A model generated the notes under the pieces. The model was not told the DNA's origin. It was given only the letters and a program-made list of their open reading frames with translations, and did not search any database. Source: Thermothielavioides terrestris NRRL 8126 (Eukaryota > Ascomycota > Sordariomycetes > Sordariales > Chaetomiaceae). From it: DNA of 64,000 nt. Each line of letters starts with the position of its first letter. Positions within the stretch are counted from its first letter, which is position 1. The stretch is taken from NCBI RefSeq assembly GCF_000226115.1, contig NC_016457.1:9610001-9674000 (forward strand), read 5' to 3'. Position numbers and translations under genes: made by a program. Positions 1-11,400 of the stretch are shown in pieces.

Positions 1-767
1 GAGCGCGGCGAGATCGCCCACCGGTACCAGAAGATCCACCTCTTTGATGTCGAGATCAAGGACGGGCCCGTGCTGAGGGAGAGCAAGTAAGCCGCCCTTG
101 CCGCTCACTGTCTTTTGTTTGCCTACGGGGCAGGCTGATTCTGGGCTGTGATGATTGTGATGCAGGTCCGTCGAGCCAGGCAGCGAGATCGTGCCTCCGT
201 TTGAGACGCCGATTGGCAGAGTTGGCTCGGCGATATGTTTTGATGTGAGTCGGCTATTCTTCTCTCGCCCGCTTCGTGGGTTGACGGCGTCCAGCTCCGG
301 TTCCCCGAGATCGGCCTCGCACTGAGACGCCAGGGGGCCGACCTGATCACGTTCCCGTCCGCATTCACCGTCCCCACGGGGAAAGCCCACTGGGAGACAC
401 TCCTGCGAGCGCGAGCGATCGAGACGCAGTGCTACGTTGTTGCTGCTGCGCAGGTATGTAGCCGGGGCCCCATCGTGAATCCTGGGATGCAGACAGGCGA
501 CTGACGACATTCATAGGTGGGGAGACACAGCGAGAAGCGCGTGAGCTATGGCCACAGCATGATTGTCGACCCATGGGGCGCGGTCTTGGCCGAGCTGGGA
601 GACAAGAGCGACGAGCCCGAGGTCGCTACCGCCGAGATAGATACCGACCTCTTGCGCAAGGTCAGGAGGGAAATGCCGCTCCACAGACGCACGTACGTGG
701 CGCCAACACACGCACGCTCGTTGTTCTGTTCTAACGATTGCGCAGTGACGTGTATCCGGAGGTTTAG
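1..767 (+). CDS. NIT1-like carbon-nitrogen hydrolase (deaminated glutathione amidase), 5' end outside the window
   Basis: Five exons are visible: 1-86, 166-244, 295-453, 517-692 and 746-767. Introns at 87-165, 245-294, 454-516 and 693-745 all have GT-AG ends, and the joined frame ends at the TAG at 765-767. The protein carries the nitrilase catalytic Lys in YQKIHLFD and the nucleophile Cys in SAICFD-LRFPE. It also has the family block [20 protein letters not shown] and the C-terminal segment [11 protein letters not shown]. These blocks fit the NIT1/yeast Nit2 branch, which hydrolyses deaminated glutathione as metabolite repair (known for the family, inferred here). The catalytic Glu and the start codon lie upstream of the window. 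The last exon adds only seven residues. Another nitrilase-superfamily amidase is the alternative. Confidence 0.85.
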
Positions 768-1844
768 GTCCAGGTCTCTGAGAGATCATTCGCGAGTTGG
801 ATCAGCATCCCGAATCTACCTTCAGAAGCTTATGCACTCTACCCACACGCTGCTACCTCCCCAAGGCCTACCGTGATACGATGGATGGACAAGCTCGCGC
901 ATCGACATCGACAGTCGGATTCCTGTCTCTATCGTCTTTCGAGTCTACCATTCGTCAAAAGCTGATTCTGTGACGGTTGAGCCTGGGTCGCATCGCGTTT
1001 TCGCTGCAGGCGTCAAGTTCCATTCCGAGGTGGTCAAGAGGAAGTTTCGGACGCCGAGCTTCTCTTCCACCGACGCCGTTTTATTGCACTTTCTGCCTCC
1101 TCAAGCGCGCCTATTACGTCTCGTCGTCTGAATGCCGCTCCCCCGAGGGTTGGGGTTCAACCGCGACCCTACATACATCTTGGTTTCCGCTCGGACTTGA
1201 ATCGTCGTTGCATAGATCTTGTGTCTCCGGCACGGACCCCGCAGCGGGCTCTCTTGCGGGTTACGGCCTCCGTGGTCCGGTTCCGGGATAAATACGGGAT
1301 ATTATTACATCCAGCCACTGATGCCGTGTTTCATTTAATTCCCCCGGTTGACCATTGGTTGTCAAATTAGAATACCAGTCGGGCGGTCGCCGCGGCGTAA
1401 GATGTCCCTCAAACTGTCACCACGCCCATCCGGCCGCGTGCCGTGGGCCTCTCCCTAAGCCCGAGGAAGGACCCCGGTTTAGACTCCGGCAGCGAAACTC
1501 GGCAACGCCCTGCCTCCGCAGGGTTGCATCCGGCGTTGATGGATCTCTTCTTCAACCCCTTCCGCGCTAGATCGCGTGGATAATGATGCGGCTCCTGCTC
1601 TTCCTATCTAGGCACTTTCCCGGTATTCGGCCGTCGAGTGGGCAATGATTCGCTAACGCGTTTGTCTTCAATATGCCTGTATCTCGAGAGGATCCGTTCG
1701 GCCGGGCCCGACATTGACCGGCCGGATGGCTGGTGACAGCCCATGGACTATATCTCAACAACCACGGTTCCCCGGAATCTTCGACTCGGACAAGGCAGTT
1801 TCCACGACCGAAGTTGAACTCTCTCAGCTCACTCATTCTCAGCC
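768..1844. other. Intergenic region
   Basis: This holds the 3' flank of the amidase gene and the presumed promoter of the downstream esterase. Only short ORFs without coding character are present. I see no RNA gene or repeat. Confidence 0.5.
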
Positions 1845-2741
1845 ATGCTTGTCTCTAGCGTTCTCTCAGCCCTCGGCCTGGCCAGCCTGGCCATGGCTGG
1901 ACAGGGGGAGGTCGCTGAGCGTCAAACGCAGAAACTAAGGATCAGTAAGCCCTCATTAACACCTGAACCGCGGCGGCCGAGGCAGTCCCGTATGCTGAGC
2001 AGCTCACGCGCCAGTGCCGCTCGGCGACAGCATCACCGAGATCACCTGCTGGCGCGCGTTCGTGTGGGACCAGATCGCGGCGGCCGGGTACGCCGACAAG
2101 GTGCAGTACGTGGGGTCGCAGAACAGCAACCCGCAGAACTGCAAGCCCAACACGACCAACTGGGACGAGCACCACGAGGGCCACTCGGGCTGGCTGGCCA
2201 TCGACATCGCCAACAACTACCTGGCCACGTGGCTCAAGAACACGCCGGCCGACATCGTCATGTTCATGCTCGGCACCAACGACGTCGTGCGCGGGCACAC
2301 CACCAACGACATCATCGCCGCCTACACCAAGATGGTCAACATCATGCGGGCGGCGAACCCCAAGATGAAGATCATCGTGGGTCGCCCTTCTTCCCCCTCC
2401 CCTCCGCTCATTTTTCCCCTGTCCCCGATCGCCCCCTTCCATCTAGGTAGTGAACTAACCATCGAGCGCACCTCCACCTTCCACACCGAAAACAGGTCGA
2501 CCTAGTGATCCCGCTAGGCATCGGCTCGTCGAGCGGCATCACGGCGCTCAACGCGCGCATCCCGGACTGGGCCAAGGGGCTCAACTCGACCGAGTCGCCC
2601 ATCGTGATCGCCGACTGCAGCACGGGCTTCCCGACGTCGGACCTGCGCGACGGCGTGCACCCGAACCTGGCCGGCGACCAGATCCTGGCCTCGCGCATCG
2701 GCCCGCTGCTGCTCAACTACATCAGGGAGTCGCTGGCTTGA
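1845..2741 (+). CDS. Secreted SGNH/GDSL hydrolase, carbohydrate esterase family 3-like
   Basis: Three exons, 1845-1944, 2015-2376 and 2496-2741, give 235 residues. The first intron splits the Met codon of the active-site block (A|TG), so the mature motif reads IMPLGDSITEITCWRA. A signal peptide covers about residues 1-19 (LVSSVLSALGLASLAMA). SGNH blocks are visible: nucleophile Ser39 in GDS, block III MLGTND, and the Asp206/His209 pair in DGVHPN. The PLGDSIT start and overall spacing resemble fungal CE3 acetylxylan esterases, so deacetylation of hemicellulose outside the cell is the likely role (inference). No carbohydrate-binding module is present. A generic GDSL lipase/esterase is the alternative. 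Confidence 0.85.
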
Positions 2742-2937
2742 TTTCATCCGAGCGGGAAGAGCGTGGGTTTGGGCCGAGGGGAGAGAAGTGGGGAAAAAAG
2801 AAAGAAAAGGAAAAAGGCGTGAAGAGACAGTCCGGAACGTTGCTGGGGATTTGTTGGCGCGAGAAATCTAGCAGCATCCGCCAAGAGTTGTGATGAAAAT
2901 AGCAAGAAGTTGAGAAACAAGGAAAAGAAAAAGAGAT

Positions 2938-3009
2938 CTCCGGTACGGGGAATCGAACCCCGAGCTTCGCGGTGAAAACGCGATATGTTAGCCGTTACAC
3001 TATACCGGA
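2938..3009 (-). tRNA. tRNA-Glu (UUC)
   Basis: The reverse strand folds as a 72-nt tRNA without an intron. The acceptor stem pairs TCCGGTA with TACCGGA, followed by discriminator G. The T-loop region is GGTTCGATTC. The anticodon arm is TCGCG-TTTTCAC-CGCGA, which puts UUC at positions 34-36. Confidence 0.93.
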
Positions 3010-3687
3010 TCCACTTTTGTAATGATTGGTTGGATTGACTCTAACAAGGAATATCCAGCTCAAATGGCAAATCGATTGTCTGGAGAGCCACAAAGCTGAT
3101 CCGTTTTCTTCATTGCGGTCCTTCAGGCCGTCGAAGTTATCTAAGCAGATCGAGAATGGTGGCTGTCTGGCAATTTACCGAGAAGCCGGCCGAGGGTGCC
3201 ATGGCTGTTGCAGTGTGGGAAACGGTGTCGTGGATTCCGGCGGCGACCTTGACCACCTTTTGTGTCGATGTTCGAACCGGAGAGCCGGAATTGCGAGATC
3301 GTGCTGGGGCCCACGGATATCGTGTGGCTGAAGGCGCCCTGGATCCGGGATCGCCTTGAACTACCGGACGAGCGCCTTGCCCCCGGGAAAAACTGCTGTG
3401 GTGGTGTCCTGGAACGGTGACAGGTCGGCGAGGGCGTCCTCCCTTGCTCAAGCTGGGCCAGGAGAGCCAATTGTTGCAACCGTTCCCACTACGCACTCAC
3501 CCGCAGTTAGCTGAACAAAAGCTCTTTACGGTAAGTACGACTCGTATTCATTGACAATATTGGCCATCAATTGTTGCCCTGTCCTTGACATGTTCACCGA
3601 ATCCATATTGAGAATGATATACCGAGATGAACACCCAAGATCCTTTCACACCAACCTAAGCGGAGGACTGCCTGCCCTAGACCGACG
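3010..3687. other. Intergenic region
   Basis: Short overlapping ORFs occur on both strands (for example 3137-3496 minus) but none shows a family motif, codon bias or splice signals. I assign no gene. Confidence 0.4.
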
Positions 3688-6061
3688 TTACCCCTGCTTC
3701 GCCAGGGCCATGACGGCGTCCATGTCGAGCTCCCTCTGCTCGCCGACTCCCCACCTGTTCATCTTCCCCATAACCCGCTGCACCTCCCGCCACCCCTCGA
3801 CCATCTCCCGGTCCTCTGCCGTCTCAGCCACGACCCCCTCCGCGTGCGTGCCATTCCCAGCACCCCACGGGACCTCATCCGCCACGCACCGCGTCCAGTC
3901 GCCGGTGAGCAGCTGCCCGTCCCGCACCGTCGGCGGCGGCGGCACCTTGCCCGCGTGCACGTACTCGCGGACCTTGCGGACCACGCAGCGCGAGACGGAC
4001 GAGATGGTGCAGTGGCCCAGGGACTGCAGCTCGAGCAGGCCGGCGCCCTTGAACTTGAGCGCCATCTTGACCGCCGCGCGGAGCGGCGTGACCGGGTCGT
4101 ACGTGTTGGAGAGGAAGAGCAGGGGGAAGGCCGTCTCGATTTTTTCTTTGCCCGCGGCTGCGGCCGAGCTGGGCCAGGGCTTGTTGTCGGAATGCGTCGA
4201 GATGTCCCAGCCGTTGCACTGCATCATCAACCCTATCCAGATGTCGGCAAACTGCGAGGTCTCGGCCATGGCTTCGAACGCTTCGCGGATGTCGGCGACG
4301 GTGGCGTTGACCTAAGGCCGTGGTGAGTCCTGAGGTGTAGGCTGGGGGGCGGAGGTTTGCTTACCGGGAACGTCTTGTCGCTGCACATGACGGCGCGCTG
4401 CGCGTCCGTGAGATCCCTCAGCAGGCGCGGATCTGCCGTCAGCGAGCACAGCTGCTCGGCGTCCGGCGAGGCGCCGGCCAGCACCTCGTACTGTTGCTCG
4501 TAGATGAAGTTGAGCAGCGACGCCAGCGCGGGGAAGCCCTGCATCGGCGTGTACAAGATTCGGAAGACGATGGACCTGACGAGGTAGCTGCGCAGCAGAA
4601 TTGGGTACGAGTGCGTCGGGTGGATGAAGGTCACCGGCTTCGTCTTCAGTCGCTCCAGCAGGTCCTCAAAGCGCCGCTGCACATCCGCGGCCGCATCGCC
4701 CTCCCGGTACAGCGCGCACCTCGTGCCGGCCTCGGCGCAGAACCGGAAGAACTCCCCCAGCACCTTGTCCGCGTCGACCAAGCTCTCCTTCCACACCGGC
4801 GTCTCGTAGAACTCGGCATCTACCACGCCATCCAGCATCACCCTGCCCACCCGCTCAGGAAACATGCGCGCGAACACGGCGCCCAGGTAGGTGCCATACG
4901 AGAAGCCCCAGTACACTAGCTTCCCCTTCAACTCTTGGTCCGCCCGCACCACCGCCCCAATACCACCTTCTCTCTCCACCCACTCTTCCCACGCGTCCAG
5001 GATCGCGACCATATCCCTCGCCACGAACCGCGTGGCCGCGAACCGCAGCACGCTGCCCTGCCCCAGCCGCGCATCCCGCGCCCGGCACAGGCCATTCACA
5101 CCCCGCTGCCCGGCCTCCATGTACCGCAGCGTGGCCTCGCTCTCATTCATGCTGCCAAACACGGTGATCATGCCATTCCACTGCATCCGGTGCAGCAAGC
5201 CGGCCGCCTCGTCATCATCCTCGCCGCCGTCGCAATCCCCCTCTCCACCCGCCCAGCCGCCCCTCGCAGCACCGGCGCACCCCTCCCCCGGCGGCACCGG
5301 CACGGCCCAGCAGTCGGCGCGCGGCGTGGTGAAGCCGACGCCGCGCGGGTCGAACCCCAGGATGGGCTGGTCGGGGCCAAGCACCTTCTGCAGCGCCGGC
5401 GCCATCATCAGCGCCAAGGCCACGCCGGAGCCGCCCGGCCCGCCCGGGTTGATGAGCAGCGGCTGCTTGCTTGGCACTGGCGGCTGCGGCTGCGGCGGCG
5501 GCGGCGGCGGGTTCGCGGTCCGGCCGTGGGCGGAGGAGGAGGCGTTGTCGGACGGGGCAGCGGGGTGCGAGGGCAGGAGCAGCGTGAGCGCGATGTGCAC
5601 TTTGGCAGGCTGCGCCGCTGCTGGGCGGGTCCAGTCCATCGGCACGGTCAGGCGGGCGCAGCGGAAGTTGGGGTGCACATCGGTGTAGCAGCGGTGCCAG
5701 ACGAGATCTGTGCTGGGAGTGATCTGGGGAGGAAGGACGATTGGGTCATGTGAGTAAGTTGAAGGCTGGTGCAACCAACCGCACCGCCCATGTTGAGTGA
5801 GCAGGATGCGATGCGAGGCGCGGGGGGACGCACCGAGTTCCAGGGGTCCATGGGGTCGTAGACGGTGCCATTACCGAGAGTCGGACCGTCCTCGATGCCG
5901 CGGAGACGGCTGCCCAGAAAGCGGCGGACGTCGGTCAGGGAGGCGAGCACGGCGATGGCGACGAGAAGCGCAGCCACGCGGGCGCGCCGCCAAGGGCCGG
6001 CCCGCGGCGCGGGCTGCGGCGGCCGCGGTGGCCATGCGTGGACTGGATCCTTCTTGTCCAT
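3688..6061 (-). CDS. Membrane-anchored alpha/beta hydrolase with TAP-like C-terminal domain (S33 aminopeptidase type)
   Basis: Reading on the minus strand, exons 6061-5834, 5723-4365 and 4311-3688 join in phase 0 to about 736 residues. The introns (donors GTGCGT and GTAAGC, acceptors CAG and TAG) are 110 and 53 nt. The N-terminus is short and basic, then has one hydrophobic segment (VAALLVAIAVLASLTDV, about residues 25-40), which suggests a type II signal anchor. The catalytic domain shows the oxyanion segment LLINPGGPGGSG and the nucleophile elbow GFSYGT. The C-terminal TAP-like domain supplies the acid in SNTYDPVTP and the His in GHCTIS. By family this is a tripeptidyl/prolyl aminopeptidase-like hydrolase; substrate is unknown. 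A low-complexity Pro/Gly stretch lies before the NPGGPG block. An in-frame ATG at 6139 would add 26 residues; I prefer 6061 because it leaves a short basic lead before the anchor. Confidence 0.82.
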
Positions 6062-6249
6062 GTCCAGGTCGTGGAGTGCGCAGGGATTGGTTTGATTGAG
6101 AATGGAACGTGCCTGATCCCCCCGAGAGGCCCGAGACACGCTGGCGACGATGGCTATGGCGATGGAGGAGGGGGTGACGCGGCTGCCTGGTTGAGCTAAA
6201 TTAGGTAGTCAAGCAACCAAGAAATGTACCCCACCCTATACCACTCGTA

Positions 6250-6494
6250 CAGCGCTCCAAACGCATCACTGTCCATTAATATAACACTCGTTTACAACTG
6301 ACTGCCACCCAAACAAACAAGCTAGCCCTGCTACAACCCGTTTTTAAAAATCGCTCCTCGGTCTATACAATAAAGAATTTTCAGCTATAGCTCGCTCCTA
6401 TTCCCTATTCCATTTCCTAAACTATACCCCGATATTCAATCGCGCTTAATTAAATTAAGTTGTTAGTCGTACTACCAATTCTAATTAGCCTTAT
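6250..6494 (+). repeat. Left terminal inverted repeat
   Basis: This segment matches the reverse complement of 21345-21593 over nearly its full length. A central stretch from ATCGCTCCTCGGTC through GAATTTTCAGCTATA is identical. Differences elsewhere are mainly C/T and G/A changes, as RIP would make. Confidence 0.75.
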
Positions 6495-8123
6495 TCCCTA
6501 AATCCTACCTTAGTAGGTTTCTTTTATAGTTGTTCAAGTTTTTTAAAAGATCAAGCTAACTCTAGACAATAGAAACTATAGCGCCTTTACTACTTTCTGA
6601 CTTTATTTAGAAAGACCAACCGCTACCTAAGCTACTTAAAGCTCTTAAAGACTACTAAGACGATATTATATAGACTACTTAGGTTGTTAATAAGCTCTAG
6701 GTCTATATATTCAACTAAGTATATTCGATTATTAAGGACAATTAGGTAAGATACCTAAATTTCAGTTTTAAAAGTTTTTACTTTATTAACTAAGGTTATA
6801 GAAGCTTCGTTGGCTTTAGATCCCTAAGTAAATCTAGAAGGATAGAGTAAAGATAGATACCTCTTAGAAACTTACTAACTAAATGCAATATATAGCTATT
6901 ATATACTACTTATTTCTTAAGTATACTAAGGAGCTTAATACCTATAAGAATTGTATCTTACCTAACAATATAGAGCTAGGAATTATATATATCTAGCTAG
7001 GCATTAGTTACCTAGAGGGGTTATATACCAACTGTTACTACTTTAGAAATACAACTACTTATATATACCATTAAGGTATATCGCTCTAAAAAAACTTTAA
7101 TTCTAAAACTTTCTAATAGATTTAGCCTATTATAATAAAGAGGAGAAAAAGTTGGCCTAGGCCAAATACAATGAGTTCCTAGGGATTAGTAAAAAGTCCT
7201 ATCAATATATATCTATAAAGGAGCTTAAGGACTAGATCAGTATAATTAAGAAGGAGCTAGAGTTGTAGGAGAAGAAGGAGGATAAATAGGGTAAACTAAA
7301 GAAAAAGGGTCGGCGCTAGGTCTTAGTATCTTAAGGAATAAGGTTATATAGACGATTAGTTTCTTACAACATTCTATACTAAAGGGGATAAAAAGGTCGA
7401 CGTTATATTCTAAAGTAGTAGTAAAATTCTAACCTACTCTTATCTTAGCGATTCTCTATTATATAGCTAGTATAATTATTAGTGTTAATACCAAGTGGAT
7501 ACTACTAGTGAAATACTACCTTTAGACAAGAATCCTTATCTTATTTTCAGATAAAAGTCTAAATCCAATTATCAGATAGATCTATATATAATCTTAGAAC
7601 AAAATAGATAGGCTAAATAGATTTTTAGTTATTAAACGAAATGCTATAAGTCTTAGCCTTTTCTCCAATATTTGCCTTAGGCTTTGCGTAGCTTCTTCTA
7701 TTTTTGTATAAAGACATTTAATTATATATAATTGCACTTACCCTCTTAAGCCCTAATAGCTCTCTTTTATAAACGTATTAGCAAAGTATACCTAACCTTG
7801 TCTTATAATAATAATATTTAGTTCTATATAGATTGTAAAAAAGCGTTTACTTATACTTTAGATTCTAATAACGAGTTTCCATTTACTCCGTCCTAACCTA
7901 CTTACTACTAACGTTCTCTACTTCTAAAGTAAGAGTCCTCTAATGTTAGGATAGCACTAAAACCTATAAAGAAAGTAAAGCAACTACGAAATAGAGGCAA
8001 TACTAGCCTAGTTAGATTTATTAGTGTATAAACAGAGGTAGTAAAACAACGCTCCTCTACTATCGCTAAGAACTACTCTAAGCTAGCCTCTTAAACTACC
8101 CTCTTTATTACTATAGAGCTTTA
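6495..8123. pseudogene. RIP-degraded interior of the inverted-repeat element, unassigned
   Basis: Very AT-rich sequence with no open frame. A plus-strand stretch around 7150-7320 keeps a lysine-rich, coding-like character when TAG is read as Gln/Trp, but I do not recognise it. The Gypsy insertion begins right after it. Confidence 0.35.
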
Positions 8124-8128
8124 GGTAT

Positions 8129-8399
8129 TGTTACAGGCCGGGCTATACCCGGGCTAGGTATATGGGGCTGCGCCTAGGATCCGTAGTGGCCCCGGGACGG
8201 ATCCGCGGCGGCCCTAGGATGGACCTGTGGCGGGCCCGCCTCGCGCCTAGAATAACGTTGGTCCGAACCCACTTTGCGAGCCCCTGAAAAACTCTGCGTA
8301 TAGGGACTATAGCCTATACTTCTCCTTTTTCCTTCCTTAAGGTAGTTGAATAGAACATCGTACACTTATCTATAGACGCTATAAGGCTAGTACGTTATA
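8129..8399 (+). repeat. Gypsy 5' LTR
   Basis: 271 bp, matching 15540-15810. A cytosine-rich tract precedes AAGGTAGTTGAA at 8339, the predicted start of R. The 5' copy keeps more CpG/CpA than the 3' copy, showing unequal RIP of the two LTRs. Confidence 0.93.
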
Positions 8400-8412
8400 G
8401 TTCAACTACCTT
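8400..8412 (+). promoter_or_regulatory. Predicted self-priming primer binding site
   Basis: TTCAACTACCTT at 8401-8412, one base after the LTR, is the exact reverse complement of AAGGTAGTTGAA at 8339-8350 inside the LTR. The extra base G8400 can pair by wobble with U8351. The second segment lies at the expected RNA 5' end, about 40 bp after a TATA box visible in the 3' LTR. This arrangement is known from Tf1/sushi-type elements, which prime from their own RNA instead of a tRNA. Confidence 0.65.
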
Positions 8413-8419
8413 TATATAG

Positions 8420-11400
8420 ATAGAGTAGTTGTTACTTTTAAGTATAGACAAGAGTAGTACGCTAGGCGTTTCGACGTCGGTACCAAGTAGGCTAGACGCT
8501 ACTATAAACAACCTAGGCGTCCTGTAGGTCTTGGACCTAAATTAGGTCTACGAACACTTCCAACTCTTGTAGGAGACGATTATACGTTAGAATATAACTA
8601 TTGAGGAACTTCGTATAGCCTAGATTGCTATAGCTTAGACTATAAACGCTTCTATAGTAGTAAACGCCTAGGCTTCGACGACTAATACTATAGCTCTAGT
8701 AGCTCCTTAGACGTAGTAGAAGCACTTCTCTATAGGACAACCCTTCGATAGTAAAAAGGAGCTCTTTACCGCCTAGAGGGCTACAATAGTATATATCCTA
8801 GTAGTAGACTAGGACTTTATTAGAGGTCTCTACGACCAATAGGTATTTATTTAAAAGAACCTTAGCTAAAGGGTCTAGGCCAAAGTTATAGCCTTCTATA
8901 AGTCGAGAGGACCTAGCTATAACTACGACCTAGGAGTATTTCTCAAGTATTTTATAATAGTCTATATAGACCTCTATAAATAGGTTATAGCTTTAATAAA
9001 GCTAGATATACTTCGCTAAAGAGACAACGAGCTGTTTTTCTCCTTTATTGTTTACTTTAAGGCGAAGCTATCGAAGGCTAGAGGACTTAATTAGAGCGAC
9101 GAGGTACAACTTATTAGATTATAACAATGCCTTTCCCTAAAGTTAAAGTATATTATAGTAGGACAAAGGGTCTTATAGAACGATTATACTATAGCTATTG
9201 CAAGGTACTACGAAATTACTATCGACCTAGAGGCCCTCTACCTAGAGGAACGACATTAGCGGTCCTAGGGTAAACGACCTAGGCCTAATATAGACGTAGA
9301 GAAGGATATAGATAGAGATATACCAATGACTAGGATCAATATAACCTATACTACCCTAGTCTAGGGGGGAGCCAATAGAGGTTATAAAGGAAAGTAGTAG
9401 TAGAATAGAGGAAAATAAAGTATAAATATACTATAGGCGAAGTAGGTAAATAATAAGGTATATACAACGTGTCAATAGGCTAGAGCCTATATCCGTTATA
9501 GACGCTAAGGCTACTTTGTAGCTACCTATCCCTTCGCCTTAGCTAAGAGACTAGCTCCTTAGGTCGATATCAATAAGTTAGAGGCCGAGGAATAGATAGA
9601 GGAGGACTCCCCTTTTGAAGAGGAGGAGGGAAAAGAGTAGCCCCTATACAAAGTTTCGTATAGGGGCTGAAAGGACCTAGCCACTTATAGAACGAGTTTA
9701 TAGAGATTAGAGAGAGAATAGATAAGCCCCTTTTTCTTATCCCTGTTTTTCTAAACTCCTTTAATTTTATAAATATATAAATGGATAATAGATGTTAGAG
9801 CTATAGAGCTATTAGCAAGAGAGTATATTAAAGGTTAAGGATCGAGTAGATAAGCCTATTGACTCTCTATACCTTAGGTATTATAGTTAAAGGGGTATAA
9901 ATTATAAAGAAAATTATATATATTATCTATATTACGATAGACGTCGATAGGTAGATTAATACTACTATATTCTATATAGTATTAGAGCTAGCCTATAACG
10001 TTATATTAGAGCTCCTCTAAATAAACTACTATAGGATTGTACTAGACTTAGCTAATAGGGTCTTTACTATTAATTTATAAAGCGGCCTATAGGTATATAA
10101 GTACTTCTTATAGTAGAAAGAAGCTAACGCTATCCTAATTATAGGCGTAGTATTTATAGGCTTAGCCTATAGGGTATAAAGGAAGAAGTCTAAAAGGGTA
10201 TAAGATACATTCCTTATTACTAGTATCTACGAGATAACCACTATATTAGGAGTAGCCGTCTCCTAGCCTAATACCGACCTAGACCCAAAGGTTACTTTGC
10301 TAGAGGAGCTATATAACTTCGCCGACCTCTTCGACAAAGAGAAGGCGAATGACCTCCCCCCCTATTAGGAGGAGGCCAACTATTATATCCGTCTTAAGAT
10401 AGGCCTAGATAGAAAACCTCTTAAGCTTCTATAGGGACCTTTGTATAATATATTAAAGGACTATCTCCTAGAGATTTAGAAATAGGTTATAGACCTATTA
10501 AATAAAGGATAGATCTAGGTAAGCTTCTTATTAGTAGCCGCCCTAATCCTCCTTATAAAGAAGCTAAGAGGAGGATAAAGGTTCTATATAGACTATCGAG
10601 CTTTAAATAAGATCATTAAGTAGGATCGGTACCTACTCCCTTTAATTAAGGAGACTCTTTGGTCCCTAGCTAGGGCCAAATGGTTTATAAAGCTAGACGT
10701 TAGAGCTATATTCTACTATATCTAGATAGCTAAAGGGGATAAGCACCTTATAGCGTTTTATATAAGGTTTAGACTATTTAAGTAGCTAGTCTACCCCTTT
10801 AGGCTTATAGATACTCCTATAATATTCTAGAGATATATTAATAATGCCCTTAGTCTAATACTAGAAGACTATATAACGGTATACTTTAACAACGTCTTAG
10901 TATACTTGAGTAGAAGCCGAAAGGACTATATAAGGAAGGTATATAAGGTCCTCCAAAGACTAAGGTACATAGGCCTCAACCTAGACCTTAAGAAATATAT
11001 ATTCGCGATAAAGGAAGTTAAGTATCTAAGGTATATTATAGAGGCTAGGGTCTATATCCGCCTCGACCCTAAGAAGATTAAAGCTATCTATAAATAGGAG
11101 GTACCTTATAAGGTCTAAGGAGTATAAAGCTTCTTAGGATTCACTAATTTCTATTGCGACTTTATCCTTAACTTCTCTGAGAAGGCGGCCCTATTAATAC
11201 GCTTTACCTATAAGAACGTCCCTTTCTACTAGGGCAAAGAGGAGTAGGACGCCTTCGATACGCTTAAGGCTATATTTATATTGGAGCCGATCTTTACCTA
11301 ATAGGATCCTAAGAGAGAGACGATCGTAGAAGCGGACTATTCTAGTACAATACTTAGTAGATACTTGTCTTAGCAAGGAGAGGACGAGGTTCTTTACTCT

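Noticed and set aside
3551..4315. Plus-strand ORF of 254 codons
   Set aside because: Antisense to the C-terminal exon of the TAP-like hydrolase, whose catalytic Asp and His lie on the minus strand.
10906..11097. Intact 63-codon ORF within the RIPed block as a separate gene
   Set aside because: It is a surviving piece of the Gypsy RT-RNase H connection, not an independent gene.
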